Shown one piece after another: positions 45,547 to 53,797 of a stretch of 64,000 nt of DNA. The stretch is from HLUCCA09 sp039822045 (lineage in GTDB: Bacteria; Pseudomonadota; Alphaproteobacteria; Rhodobacterales; Rhodobacteraceae). The notes under the pieces are model-generated. The model was not told where the DNA came from, searched no databases, and saw only the letters and a list, made by a program, of their open reading frames with translations. Position numbers and translations under genes: made by a program. The stretch covers positions 1-64,000 of the forward strand of contig JBCBMY010000010.1 of NCBI GenBank assembly GCA_039822045.1, read 5' to 3'. Numbering within the stretch: position 1 is the first letter of the stretch; every line of letters begins with the position of its first letter.

Positions 45547-46590
45547 TCAGGATTTCGCCGTCAGATCGTTCAAAAAGGCCACGGCGTCATCCTCATCTCT
45601 CAAGAGGAACGCGAAGTCTGGAAAGACCATTTCAGGGCTGACACCCGCTTGCCCGTGCGCTTTCCCCTGCAAGCCAAGGGTCTCGCTTGGCGATACGCCA
45701 AAGCGCTCGCGAAACTGACGGCTGAACTGCGCGGTCTCATCAAATCCCCAGCACTCGGCAATCCTGCGCACTGCGCCGCGCTCCTCGGCGGCATTGACGA
45801 GATCGAACATGCAACGGTCGAGACGACGGGAAAGAGTGTATTTCCTCAGCCCGCCAAACTCTGCGAAATGCCGGTAGACCGAAGCACGCGAGGCGCCAAA
45901 CTCCTCGCTCAGCCGCTCCGCCGTGAGGGTCTCATCGAGCAGGTTCTGGTCGACGAAACTGCGGATGGAGTGCCCCTGCAGAAGCCGAAAGGATTGGTCG
46001 TCGGCCAATTCTTCAGCGCTGTAAACGAGGAGCCCGCGCACGAGCCCGATCAGCGCTGCCGCCAGCTTCGGCAATTCGCCTGGCGCCGTGATCGGCATTT
46101 CCGCAAGGGTCGTTTCGAGGGCCGCTCGGATCATGCGTGCTGTGATGTCCCGTCCGCCGATAGAGAAATACCGGCTCGGAGCACTGCCGTCGAACTCGAC
46201 CACTTCGTAGGGAATGAGCAGGCCGAGTATGTCGTCGGCGCGGACGGTCATCTGCACCTTCGATGTGCCATGCACGAAGTGCACGTCGTCCGGCACGACG
46301 TCTATCTGGTGGTCGTCAACGAGAGAGGTCCCACCGCCGCCGCGAAAGATCCGGATCCGGACATACTCACAATTGCCCGCGGCGATATGGGTTTCATTGC
46401 GGATCATTGTGGCCATCGGGAAACGGGTGGTCGTGAGCATCAATTGACCGAGGTTCCATGCCACCGACTCGAACGGCGTATCGTCGGCATGTGTTTCATC
46501 GGAATAGACAACGTCACCAATCGGCGCGCTTATCTTCTGAAAAAGCGCGTACTGCTCCTCTCGCGGCAGATTGGATAGCTCTAACGCCAT
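45547..46590 (-). CDS. AraC-family transcriptional regulator
   Basis: This protein of about 347 residues has an N-terminal AraC-type sensing region. The C-terminal double helix-turn-helix is at about 240-340, with LTAERLSEEFGASRASVYRH and IAECWGFDETAQFSRQFRER before SPSE. The start at 46590 reads MALELSNLPREEQ; an ATG at 46620 adds 10 residues. It lies directly upstream of, and on the same strand as, the Hcp-like gene, separated by 187 bases. It is the best local candidate to control that gene and the lipase-like hydrolase. Confidence 0.85.
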   Translation of the reverse strand: MALELSNLPREEQYALFQKISAPIGDVVYSDETHADDTPFESVAWNLGQLMLTTTRFPMATMIRNETHIAAGNCEYVRIRIFRGGGGTSLVDDHQIDVVPDDVHFVHGTSKVQMTVRADDILGLLIPYEVVEFDGSAPSRYFSIGGRDITARMIRAALETTLAEMPITAPGELPKLAAALIGLVRGLLVYSAEELADDQSFRLLQGHSIRSFVDQNLLDETLTAERLSEEFGASRASVYRHFAEFGGLRKYTLSRRLDRCMFDLVNAAEERGAVRRIAECWGFDETAQFSRQFRERFGVSPSETLGLQGKAHGQAGVSPEMVFPDFAFLLRDEDDAVAFLNDLTAKS

Positions 46591-46784
46591 GTCCGGTTTG
46601 CGGTGAGGGCGGGCAACCATGGACGATTCCTCGGGTCAGTTGCGCTTTCCACCATCGGGACCCATCGTAACCCCGTCAACTCGAACCCTAACGGGCCAAT
46701 CTCCATTGCGAGTTCCTCCGCGACCCCTGACCTGCGACCCGCAGCGAGCGGAGGCGCACCGCAGGCCAAAGAGGAAGCCCTACG

Positions 46785-47097
46785 GCCGGACAGCGTCGAT
46801 TGGCATGTGGATCAAACCTACATTCGGGTCTGCGGCAAGTGGCGCTACGAGCCTCACTTTGACAACGTTCAACACATCGACCGGAAATGGTGCACCACCT
46901 TGATCGAGAGCAAATACGCCACCACGAAGGGCCGTCTCGGATATCGTCAGAGCTTTCGGCCCTTACGCTCGAACAATCCGACCCTGAGCGGAATTGAGAT
47001 GATCCGAACCATCAAACGCGGCCACATCCATCGCACGCAACCAGGCGTCCAAGGCGAGATCGCGTGCATGGCCGCCCTGTTCGACCCGGCAGGATGA
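46785..47097 (+). pseudogene. IS6-family transposase remnant (internally deleted)
   Basis: Recognisable pieces are SVDWHVDQTYIRVCGKWRY, normally the first catalytic Asp region, and then without the middle EPHFDNVQHIDRKW, LGYRQSFRPLR and IRTIKRGHIHRTQPGVQGEI. About 60-70 residues of the core including the second Asp are missing, and the N-terminus is gone. The element is dead. It marks the right border of the AraC/Hcp-like unit. Confidence 0.75.
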
Positions 47098-47254
47098 CAC
47101 CATTGACCAGCCGAAACCTCAGACCGCCCATCCAACCAACGCAGCCGCCCCGTTTCGAGCGAGGCCCTGTGAAGCGGTGCGTCTCTCAGCTCGTCATTGG
47201 CTTGCCGGCCATAAGCGGCGTAGAGTGCCGAAGAGGTCGGGAAGATGAAGTGTG

Positions 47255-47668
47255 ATGACGCGCGACACGAAGTTGATCCTTTGCCCCGTGAACCTGCGCC
47301 ATGTGACGCTTGACTACAGGGCCTACGATGAGGCGGTCGCGATGGCGCGGCGCCGCGGGGCGAAGCTCCTTGTGGCGACCGTTGCGCCGGAGATGGAGCG
47401 CAACCTGAACATCCGAGATTCTGCCCAGTATTGGACGGAGAAGCTCAACGCCTTTGTGGCGGAGCATCGGCCGGACGGGGTTGAGCTTGAGACCTGCGTT
47501 CGGACGGGCGCTGTCCATCGGCAGATTGTGAATCTCGCCGATGAACGCAACGTGGATGTGATCGTGATGGAATCCGCCAACCCAAGGATTAAGGACTATC
47601 TGTTGGGAACGACCGCGAGCCACGTTGTCACCCATGCCAAGTGCTCGGTCTACGTGGTTCGAGGGTAG
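47255..47668 (+). CDS. Universal stress protein (UspA family)
   Basis: This 137-residue single Usp domain starts KLILCPVNLRHVTLDYRAY and ends with GTTASHVVTHAKCSVYVVRG. The latter is the region of the nucleotide-binding G-rich motif in ATP-binding Usps, but the usual GxxG spacing is not fully kept, so ATP binding is uncertain. It faces the BCCT transporter gene and shares a bidirectional terminator with it. Usp proteins are often paired with transporters in halophilic and marine bacteria. Confidence 0.85.
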   Translation: MTRDTKLILCPVNLRHVTLDYRAYDEAVAMARRRGAKLLVATVAPEMERNLNIRDSAQYWTEKLNAFVAEHRPDGVELETCVRTGAVHRQIVNLADERNVDVIVMESANPRIKDYLLGTTASHVVTHAKCSVYVVRG

Positions 47669-47763
47669 GGGAGCGTCGCAGGGCAGTGCGCCGGCTGGCC
47701 CGCGACAGGGTCGCGTTGGTCGGCACTTCGCTAACAGCGTGTCCGCTCCAGTGCGCGATGCGT

Positions 47764-47787
47764 GATCCCCCCTCGAAAGGGGGGATC
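47764..47787. terminator. Bidirectional hairpin between Usp and BCCT genes
   Basis: GATCCCCCCT-CGAA-AGGGGGGATC is a perfect 10-bp stem with a stable tetraloop, placed between two convergent genes. A 10-base direct repeat, AACAGCGTGT, flanks it on both sides (about 47733 and 47790). It is a strong candidate for termination from both directions. Confidence 0.65.
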
Positions 47788-47804
47788 GCAACAGCGTGTG
47801 TTGC

Positions 47805-49412
47805 TCAGATCTTGCGGTACTCGGATCTTAGGGCCAGCCAGAGGCAGTAGCACATGATCAGAATGACCAGGGTGAACGGGATCCCCATCGAGACCGCGGC
47901 GCCCTGAAGCGCGTTCAACCCGCCACCCAAGAGCAGCGCGATGGCCACCAGGCCCTCCAACGTGCACCACCAGACGCGCTGGACCACCGGCGCGTCCAGT
48001 TTGCCGCCCGCTGTGATCGTATCGATCACCAGCGATCCGGAGTCGGACGACGTGACGAAGAAGATCACGATGAGGATCAGCGAGATCGGTGCAATGATGG
48101 AATAGAGCGGCAGTTCCCGGAGGAAACCGAAGAGAGCGCCCTCTGGAGCATAGCCATCGATCACCGTGGCCCGGACACCTTCCGCCCCGCCGGCGTTGAG
48201 CATGTCGATGGCCGCGCCGCCGAAGGTCGACATCCACAGAGCGCAGACAGCCGTCGGTGCGATCAGGGCGCACAGCACGAATTCCCTCACGGTCCGGCCG
48301 CGCGAGATCCGGGCAATGAACATGCCAACGAAGGGCGACCACGCGATCCACCAGGCCCAATAGAAGGTCGTCCAGCCGTGGAAGTAGCTGGTGTCCTCTC
48401 GTCCGAACGGGTTGGAGAGCGCCGGCAGCAGCATCACGTAATCCACCATCACCGAGAAGTACCGCGTGATCGCTGCGGCGAACCCCGTCATCGCGACCAC
48501 GAAGATGAAGAGCCCGACCGCCATGATCATATTGATCTCGGACAGCCGCTTCACTCCGGCATCCATGCCGAGAAGAACGGAACCAAGCGCGACGAGGGTG
48601 ATGCCGACGATGATGATCACTGTCAGCGTTGGGGATGGCGCTATGCCGAAGACCTCATTCAATCCGGCGGCCACCTGTTGCGCGCCAAGGCCCAACGATG
48701 TGGTAAGGCCGAAGAGCGTGGCGAAGACCGCGAGCGTATCGATCAAGTGGCCCCAGAACCCCCACACCCGTTCGCCCAGGATGGGGAAGAACGCGGAGCG
48801 CAGGGTGAGCGGCAGATCGAGGTTGTAGGCGAAGATGGCCAGTGCCAGGCCGACGGCGGCGTACACCGCCCAACCTTCAAGCCCCCAATGGTGGATCGTG
48901 CCGACGATGCCAATGTACTCATTGCCCTCCGTCGCGATGTCGATGTTCAGAGGTCGTGCGCCCCCGTCTTCCGCAAAGTTGTAGTAGACGGGCTCCATCA
49001 CCCCAAAGAACAGCAGGCCGATGCCGATCCCGGCTGCGAACATCATCGCGATCCAGCCCGCATAGGAGTAATCTGGTTTCGCGTCCTTACCGCCGATCCG
49101 CACCTTTCCCACGGGCAGCACGATGAGTGCCAGACAGAACAGGGTGATCGCGTTGACCGAGAGCACCAGGAACCAGTCGAACGTGCTGGTCAGCCAGGGC
49201 CGAAGCCACCCAAAGAAGGTCGCGGCGGCTTCCTGATTGGTCAGGGCCACGATGACAAAGCCCAAGATCAGAACGCCTGAGACGATGAAGACGGGATTGT
49301 GAATATCCAAACCAAGCGGTCGGATGTTGTCTTGCCCAAGTTCGTACTCTGTCTCGAAGTCCCAGACCCGTGGGTCTGGGTCGAGCATCTTGGTCGTCTT
49401 TGTATCGGTCAT
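47805..49412 (-). CDS. BCCT-family transporter (betaine/carnitine/choline type)
   Basis: This 535-residue inner-membrane protein has about twelve spans and the family signature FYWAWWIAWSPFVGMFIARI. The Trp residues of that signature line the trimethylammonium-binding site in characterised members. It likely imports glycine betaine, choline or a related compound. The ATG at 49412 follows GGGAGG with good spacing; a longer in-frame start is weaker. The Usp gene lies opposite. Osmoprotection is the usual role; direct evidence for the substrate is absent. Confidence 0.9.
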   Translation of the reverse strand: MTDTKTTKMLDPDPRVWDFETEYELGQDNIRPLGLDIHNPVFIVSGVLILGFVIVALTNQEAAATFFGWLRPWLTSTFDWFLVLSVNAITLFCLALIVLPVGKVRIGGKDAKPDYSYAGWIAMMFAAGIGIGLLFFGVMEPVYYNFAEDGGARPLNIDIATEGNEYIGIVGTIHHWGLEGWAVYAAVGLALAIFAYNLDLPLTLRSAFFPILGERVWGFWGHLIDTLAVFATLFGLTTSLGLGAQQVAAGLNEVFGIAPSPTLTVIIIVGITLVALGSVLLGMDAGVKRLSEINMIMAVGLFIFVVAMTGFAAAITRYFSVMVDYVMLLPALSNPFGREDTSYFHGWTTFYWAWWIAWSPFVGMFIARISRGRTVREFVLCALIAPTAVCALWMSTFGGAAIDMLNAGGAEGVRATVIDGYAPEGALFGFLRELPLYSIIAPISLILIVIFFVTSSDSGSLVIDTITAGGKLDAPVVQRVWWCTLEGLVAIALLLGGGLNALQGAAVSMGIPFTLVILIMCYCLWLALRSEYRKI

Positions 49413-49964
49413 TTGGGCCTCCCGTCCTTCTTTCCTTGGCGCTCTTATCTCCAGCATTGCATAGGGTTCGGCCTGTCCCCTAAGAATGAGGCACTACGAA
49501 GGGTGCGGCCAATCGCCCCCCAGGCGCGACATGAACGCCCCTCGCATGGTTTTTCATGTGGGCCGTTCTAAGCGGAATTGGGGGAGCGCAGGCCCTTGGC
49601 TCAGAGCGCGGCAGGTGTCGCGCGTCCGCCTCCTTGAAATCGACTGAGGGATCGACGCCTTTGATAGGACTGGCCGCAATGCCGACCCTTGACGCATCGC
49701 AGAAATCCCACGGCCAAAGCACACGTCAACGCGCCAGACAGAGCCCTGTGCGGCGCTCCACTTTCAGCCCGATGCACGCTTCGGCTTCCCGATCGTCGTC
49801 AAAGGGTCCTGCGAAAGATAGGAGCCGTCGCTCCCCGGACCTTCCCGAGCGCCACTGCAGAGAATGGCTGCTTCGTGCGCGAGGGTGCGTTTTGCAGTTG
49901 CTTGGCCTGTGTTGCAAACTTCGACCCGGGCCGCCCGTTCTCACGGCCGCAGGTATGCATTCAG
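49413..49964. other. Intergenic region, no gene seen
   Basis: About 550 bases between the BCCT start and IS6 remnants. Frames are short and unlike known proteins. A small inverted repeat (CATGG-TTTTT-CATGTGG area near 49544-49562) is the only structure noted. Confidence 0.35.
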
Positions 49965-50678
49965 GTCGCTTCCAAGTGACGCCTCACCACGTCGGCAGCT
50001 TCCGCAAGCGGTGATGGCCCAAGACCAAAGGCTCGCTCGAAGAGTTGCTTCTCGCCCAGACTGCCGCATTGGATGTTGAATGGCGCCGCCCAGCCGTGGC
50101 GCAGCGCCCGAATGGCCTCGCCGGAGGCGGGAGCCTTGTCGCTGTTAAGAACGGTCGAATGTTGCCAGTCCTTCAATCCCTTCGGAGCCTTGCCATGGAA
50201 ACGTTTCATCGCTTTCGCAATGCGCCACGTCGAGAAGTAAAAGTCATCGTGGTCCGGAACTTGTCGACCGCACGGTACAGGTACGCCCACCTGCCACGGG
50301 CTCTCATGGAAGTCTCGTCGATGCGCCAGCTCTGGCTCTTGGGCCGACGCCATTGCCAACGATACGGCAAGTTCGGGGCAACGCCATTGCGACTGGCGAC
50401 CGCCGACACGCTCTCCCGGCCATCTAGCGTCTCTTCCACGATCCGCAGCTTCTCGGCCGCGGACCAGCGGCGCTGTCGACCGCCGTCGATGATAATCTCT
50501 ACTTCGGACATAAGCACATGCTCAGGGATATCCCCAAGTCTCCTGGCTCAGGCCGAGGTGTCCGGTTCAAATGGGGGCCAGTGCAGTACGATAATGGATA
50601 GCGCAGGTACCAACGCACGCCGCATAGGATCACATCCCGCGGGAAGCGATGGCGTTTGGAAGGCGATCTGCGCTGCAT
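49965..50678 (-). pseudogene. IS6-family transposase, broken by a foreign OrfA piece and frameshifts
   Basis: The N-terminus starts at ATG 50678 (SPSKRHRFPRDVILCGV, then RWYLRYPLSY). It stops at about 50586, where unrelated DNA begins. IS6 text resumes near 50337 (SWRIDETSMRARGRWAYLYR) and continues in another frame (KAMKRFHGKAPKGLKDWQH, LNSDKAPASGEAIRAL) to about 49965. About 40 residues around the insertion are lost. Confidence 0.75.
50340..50585 (-). mobile_element. OrfA-type (HTH_Tnp_1) fragment of another IS inside the IS6 gene
   Basis: On the minus strand the text reads MSEVEIIIDGGRQRRW, then SAAEKLRIVEETLDGRES and VSAVASRNGVAPNLPYRW. This is the helix-turn-helix small protein of IS3/IS66-like elements. 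It ends abruptly at IS6 sequence, producing a chimeric frame of about 104 codons. No matching OrfB is present. Confidence 0.65.
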
Positions 50679-50711
50679 GACGAGCCTCCAGTGCAAATAA
50701 CCTCAACTAGT

Positions 50712-50793
50712 GTCCCTGCCCCCTAGAACTGGGCCATTCTGTATCAGATCTGAGAAGGGGATGATCGATGGCCCAGATCTAGGGGGCAGGGAC
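50712..50793. repeat. 82-bp structure with 25-bp inverted repeats
   Basis: Arms at 50712-50736 (GTCCCTGCCCCCTAGA...) and 50769-50793 are reverse complements with two mismatches, separated by 32 bases. They lie just before the IS5-type gene. The arms look like IS ends, so this may be a MITE-like relic or two opposed IS termini. Confidence 0.65.
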
Positions 50794-51432
50794 AACGGCG
50801 TGGTTCACCGTTCGAAGGACGAGCGGTAACATGTCTGGTCTTTTCTGGCTGAGCGATGCCCAGATGGCGCGCCTTGAACCCTTCTTTCCCAAGTCCCATG
50901 GCAAGCCACGTGTCGATGGCCGACGGGTGCTAAGCGGGGTTATTTTCTTGAACCGCAACGGCTTGCGGTGGCGGGACGCGCTGAGGGAGTACGGTCCGCA
51001 CAAGACACTCTACAACCGCTGGAAGCGGTGGAGGTGAGTGGCTGAACGCCACGGGTCCGAGAGAGGCCACGAACAGGGCATCTTTGCCCGGATGATGGCT
51101 GGCCTGGCCGCCGAGCACGGCGAAGACAAGACAGTGATAATCGACGCAACGTACCTGAAGGCTCACCAAACAGCGACCAGTATGGGCGTCAAAAAGGGGG
51201 GGCGTGGCCGCCTGATTGGCCGGACCAAGGGCGGCATGACCACAAAGCTGCACGCCACTTGCGATACCAAGGTCGTCGTCTCAACCTGTTCGTCACGGCA
51301 GGACAAGTCGGCGATTACATCGGCGCACGGGCGCTGCTCAGCACTCTGCCAAGCGTCGAATGGCTGCTCGGAGATCGAGGATACGGCGCCGACTGGTTCA
51401 GAGACGCTTTGAAAGACAAGGGGATACGGGCC

Positions 51433-51470
51433 GTTCAGGGCTGATTTGATCCACTGGATCAAATCTGAAC
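51433..51470. repeat. Palindromic insert 1 in the IS5 transposase
   Basis: GATTTGATCC-ACT-GGATCAAATC (51443-51465) is a perfect palindrome, extended by GTTCAG / TGAAC on the outside. It introduces a stop between ...DKGIRA and PGRNKRKK, which are contiguous in normal relatives. The centre GATCC-ACT-GGATC equals that of the palindrome at 39631-39655; the outer stem differs but stays paired. Confidence 0.75.
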
Positions 51471-51563
51471 GCCCCTCACCCCCGGCCGCAATAAACGCAA
51501 GAAACGCAAGACCGCCGTGCGATACGACAAACGCCGATACAAGCGTCGCAATCGCCCCTCTCA

Positions 51564-51581
51564 GCGAATGCTCGCATTCGC
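51564..51581. repeat. Palindromic insert 2 in the IS5 transposase
   Basis: GCGAATG-CTCG-CATTCGC forms a perfect 7-bp stem. It lies in about 39 extra bases that add PSQRMLAFACRAT in frame between KRRYKRRNR and IEIMFGRLKDW. Unlike insert 1 it keeps the reading frame open. Confidence 0.6.
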
Positions 51582-51734
51582 CTGCCGGGCAACGATCGAG
51601 ATCATGTTCGGAAGGCTCAAGGATTGGCGACGTGTCGCGACACGGTATGACCACTACCCAAAGGTCTTCCTCTCAGCCATCGCGTTGGCCGCACCCGTCA
51701 TGTTCTGGCTAAGAAGCAAGAACGAGTCCTGAGC

Positions 51735-52838
51735 CTAAGCAATCTCCGTGGAAGTGAGAGCGTTCAAGGTTGAATGGGTGCGCCGCCAGTCCGGATCGTC
51801 CTGACTGAACCGTGGTGCTGAAGCAGGTACAAAGTCACGGTCTTCAGCGACCTTCGCCAGATTTGGCGGGCGCGTAAGGAGCATCCTGGCAAAGTCTGCG
51901 ACAGCTCTCCCTGAGCGCCACGCGCTGCGCTGCAGATCGCGGCGCATCGCAACTGTTCGTCGGGCAATGCTCAGAAAACCCTCTGGCTCACATCCCCCGA
52001 TGCTTGCAACAACATCCGTGGGCGCATTCACGGCAAAGGTCCCCCGGCGATATTCTTCGGAGTAAAGCGCCAGCTGAGAAGCGGCCGCCTCAGAATAGTT
52101 CGAGGGCGGCATAGCTTTGAGGGCCTTGAGCATCATCCGTTCTGATACGTCGAGATATCGAACCTTTCGCCCAAGCGCCTGGCCCATGGCCGCCGCGATT
52201 TCGTTGGGAGAGATCAGTGCAGGTCCGGTCGGCCGGTAGGTTTGCCCGGCATGCATCGCGGGGTCTAAGAGCGCCGCGACGGCGACACGGGCGATGTCTT
52301 CGTTGGACGGCGCTGCGTTCTTGGCAACATTTCCATTTCCCAGTGGCATGGCCAAAAGGCCCAAGTGCGCCGCGAGGCCCATGGCCATAATGTAGTTGTC
52401 GGCAAACCAGCCCGGATTGATCGTTGTCGTGCTCATCTCGGAGCGCATCCCGATCAGCACGTCACTGATGTATACTTCGCGGGTAAAAAGCGACGGATGA
52501 TCGACGCTAGAGAGCCACTGCCCAAGCGTGACCACGTGCTCGAGACCTGTTTCGTAAGCGGCAGCAGTGAAGGCGGCGTTGAAGTGCAATCCGTTGGGGG
52601 CTGTCGGCGCACACTGATAGGCGCGCTGCACACCCTTCATGGCCTTGCGTAGGTCGCTCAGGTCATACTGGTTACCCACAAACACCTCGGCACCGAGGTT
52701 CTTGAGATGCTCTGCGCGGTGGTCTTGGCGACGGACGAAGGCCCGAACCTCGGCCCTTCGCTGTAAGAGTTGGATGGCCACAGGCAGTCCGGTCTTGCCG
52801 GCTGCACTTGTGACCAAGATCTTGGGGTGTGTTGACAC
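51735..52838 (-). CDS. NmrA-like NAD(P)-binding protein
   Basis: This 367-residue protein has a Rossmann fold with VTSAAGKTGLPVA at the N-terminus, a variant of GxxGxxG. It then shows FTREVYISDVL and GWFADNY, as in NmrA/quinone-oxidoreductase-2-like proteins that sense or use NAD(P)H. It is longer than usual by a C-terminal tail (about residue 290 on). It starts at a GTG with GGAG upstream. It is divergent from an HxlR regulator, a common pairing for redox and electrophile response. The IS5 relic abuts its 3' end but leaves the stop intact. Confidence 0.82.
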   Translation of the reverse strand: MSTHPKILVTSAAGKTGLPVAIQLLQRRAEVRAFVRRQDHRAEHLKNLGAEVFVGNQYDLSDLRKAMKGVQRAYQCAPTAPNGLHFNAAFTAAAYETGLEHVVTLGQWLSSVDHPSLFTREVYISDVLIGMRSEMSTTTINPGWFADNYIMAMGLAAHLGLLAMPLGNGNVAKNAAPSNEDIARVAVAALLDPAMHAGQTYRPTGPALISPNEIAAAMGQALGRKVRYLDVSERMMLKALKAMPPSNYSEAAASQLALYSEEYRRGTFAVNAPTDVVASIGGCEPEGFLSIARRTVAMRRDLQRSAWRSGRAVADFARMLLTRPPNLAKVAEDRDFVPASAPRFSQDDPDWRRTHSTLNALTSTEIA

Positions 52839-52869
52839 GGCTTCGGCTCCACTTCATTGCATAGTTAGC

Positions 52870-52893
52870 AAAATAAAGTGGCGACTTTATTTT
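52870..52893. promoter_or_regulatory. HxlR operator candidate
   Basis: AAAATAAAGT-GGCG-ACTTTATTTT is a perfect 10-bp inverted repeat in the 82-base divergent spacer, and a further AAAGT half-site follows at 52896-52900. It could control both the NmrA-like gene and the regulator gene. Confidence 0.7.
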
Positions 52894-52920
52894 TTAAAGT
52901 AACAAGACTGTGAGGGCACG

Positions 52921-53595
52921 ATGGCCAAACAGCGCTCCTACAAACTGCTTTGCCCGATTGCACGTGCGCTGGACAAAGTTGGAGACCGATGGACGCTCCT
53001 AATCTTGCGCGACCTCCATGCAGGGCCTGCGCGCTTTACGGATCTGCAGGAGGGTCTCACCGGGATTGCTGCGAATTTGCTCACTGATCGTTTGGGCAAG
53101 CTTGTGGACGATGGTCTCGTCAACAAAGGCAACGGGCCGCACGGCTCAACGCTCTATGAGCTGACCGAGTTAGGTCACAAAACAGGTGACGTAATCTTCG
53201 AACTGGCCATGCTGGGAGCCCGGTTTCCAAGTGTCGCGGAACCTGTCCGCCCAGGGAATTTGCGCACGGTTGCGGTAACACTCAGTTCGGCCGCCAAGCG
53301 TGTGAACGCCGGCGATCTAGAGGTTGTGGCCAGCCTTGAGGTTGACGGCGAAGCCTTCGAGCTGTGTGCTGGGAACGGTTCGGCAGCAGTGACTTACGGC
53401 GCGGCAGTTGATCCAGATGTAACACTGGAAACGCGCTACACCGATCTGATGGCCCTGTCAGAGGGCGAGATAACTGAGCAGGCGTTTTTGGATCGATATT
53501 GCGAGATCACGATCCACAGAGCCGGCACGGAACAAGCCTTGTTTCAGCTCTTCGGACTGATACTCAATGTCTTGCGAGGGCAGGGCGGAGGTTAG
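52921..53595 (+). CDS. HxlR-family transcriptional regulator with C-terminal SCP2-like domain
   Basis: This 224-residue protein has an HxlR winged helix in residues 1-100 (CPIARALDKVGDRWTLLILR, FTDLQEGLTGIAANLLTDRL). The C-terminal half (about 110-220) resembles the SCP2/sterol-carrier-like domain often fused to this subfamily. It is divergent from the NmrA-like gene with a perfect palindrome between them. It probably represses that gene until an oxidant or electrophile is sensed. HxlR proteins of this type usually rely on a Cys; C11 in LLCPIA is the candidate. Confidence 0.87.
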   Translation: MAKQRSYKLLCPIARALDKVGDRWTLLILRDLHAGPARFTDLQEGLTGIAANLLTDRLGKLVDDGLVNKGNGPHGSTLYELTELGHKTGDVIFELAMLGARFPSVAEPVRPGNLRTVAVTLSSAAKRVNAGDLEVVASLEVDGEAFELCAGNGSAAVTYGAAVDPDVTLETRYTDLMALSEGEITEQAFLDRYCEITIHRAGTEQALFQLFGLILNVLRGQGGG

Positions 53596-53797
53596 CCCCA
53601 ATTTCGGCAACCTGCGCCACCGTCATACCGGTTGGGTTGAACACAGAGACGTCGAACAGATAAGTCCCGGCGCGCAGGTGCACGCCTTGTCCCGAGCAGG
53701 GCGTTGAGCGGTCGGAATGCGGGGGCAGGGTGCTCTTGCACGCATTCGCTCGGCGACAGGATCGCGACGGTTTACGTGAGCATGTCCCAGCCTGTGA

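Larger units (their letters stand above)
50831..51732 (+). pseudogene. IS5-family transposase, disrupted
   Basis: The N-terminal segment (MSGLFWLSDAQMARLEPFF...YNRWKRW) stops at 51037. The catalytic region continues in other frames: DKTVIIDATYLKAH, LLGDRGYGADWFRDALK and IEIMFGRLKDWRRVATRYD. So all three DDE blocks exist but not in one frame. Two short palindromic inserts interrupt the C-terminal part (51433-51470 and about 51550-51595). The element ends two bases before the stop of the NmrA-like gene. Confidence 0.8.
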
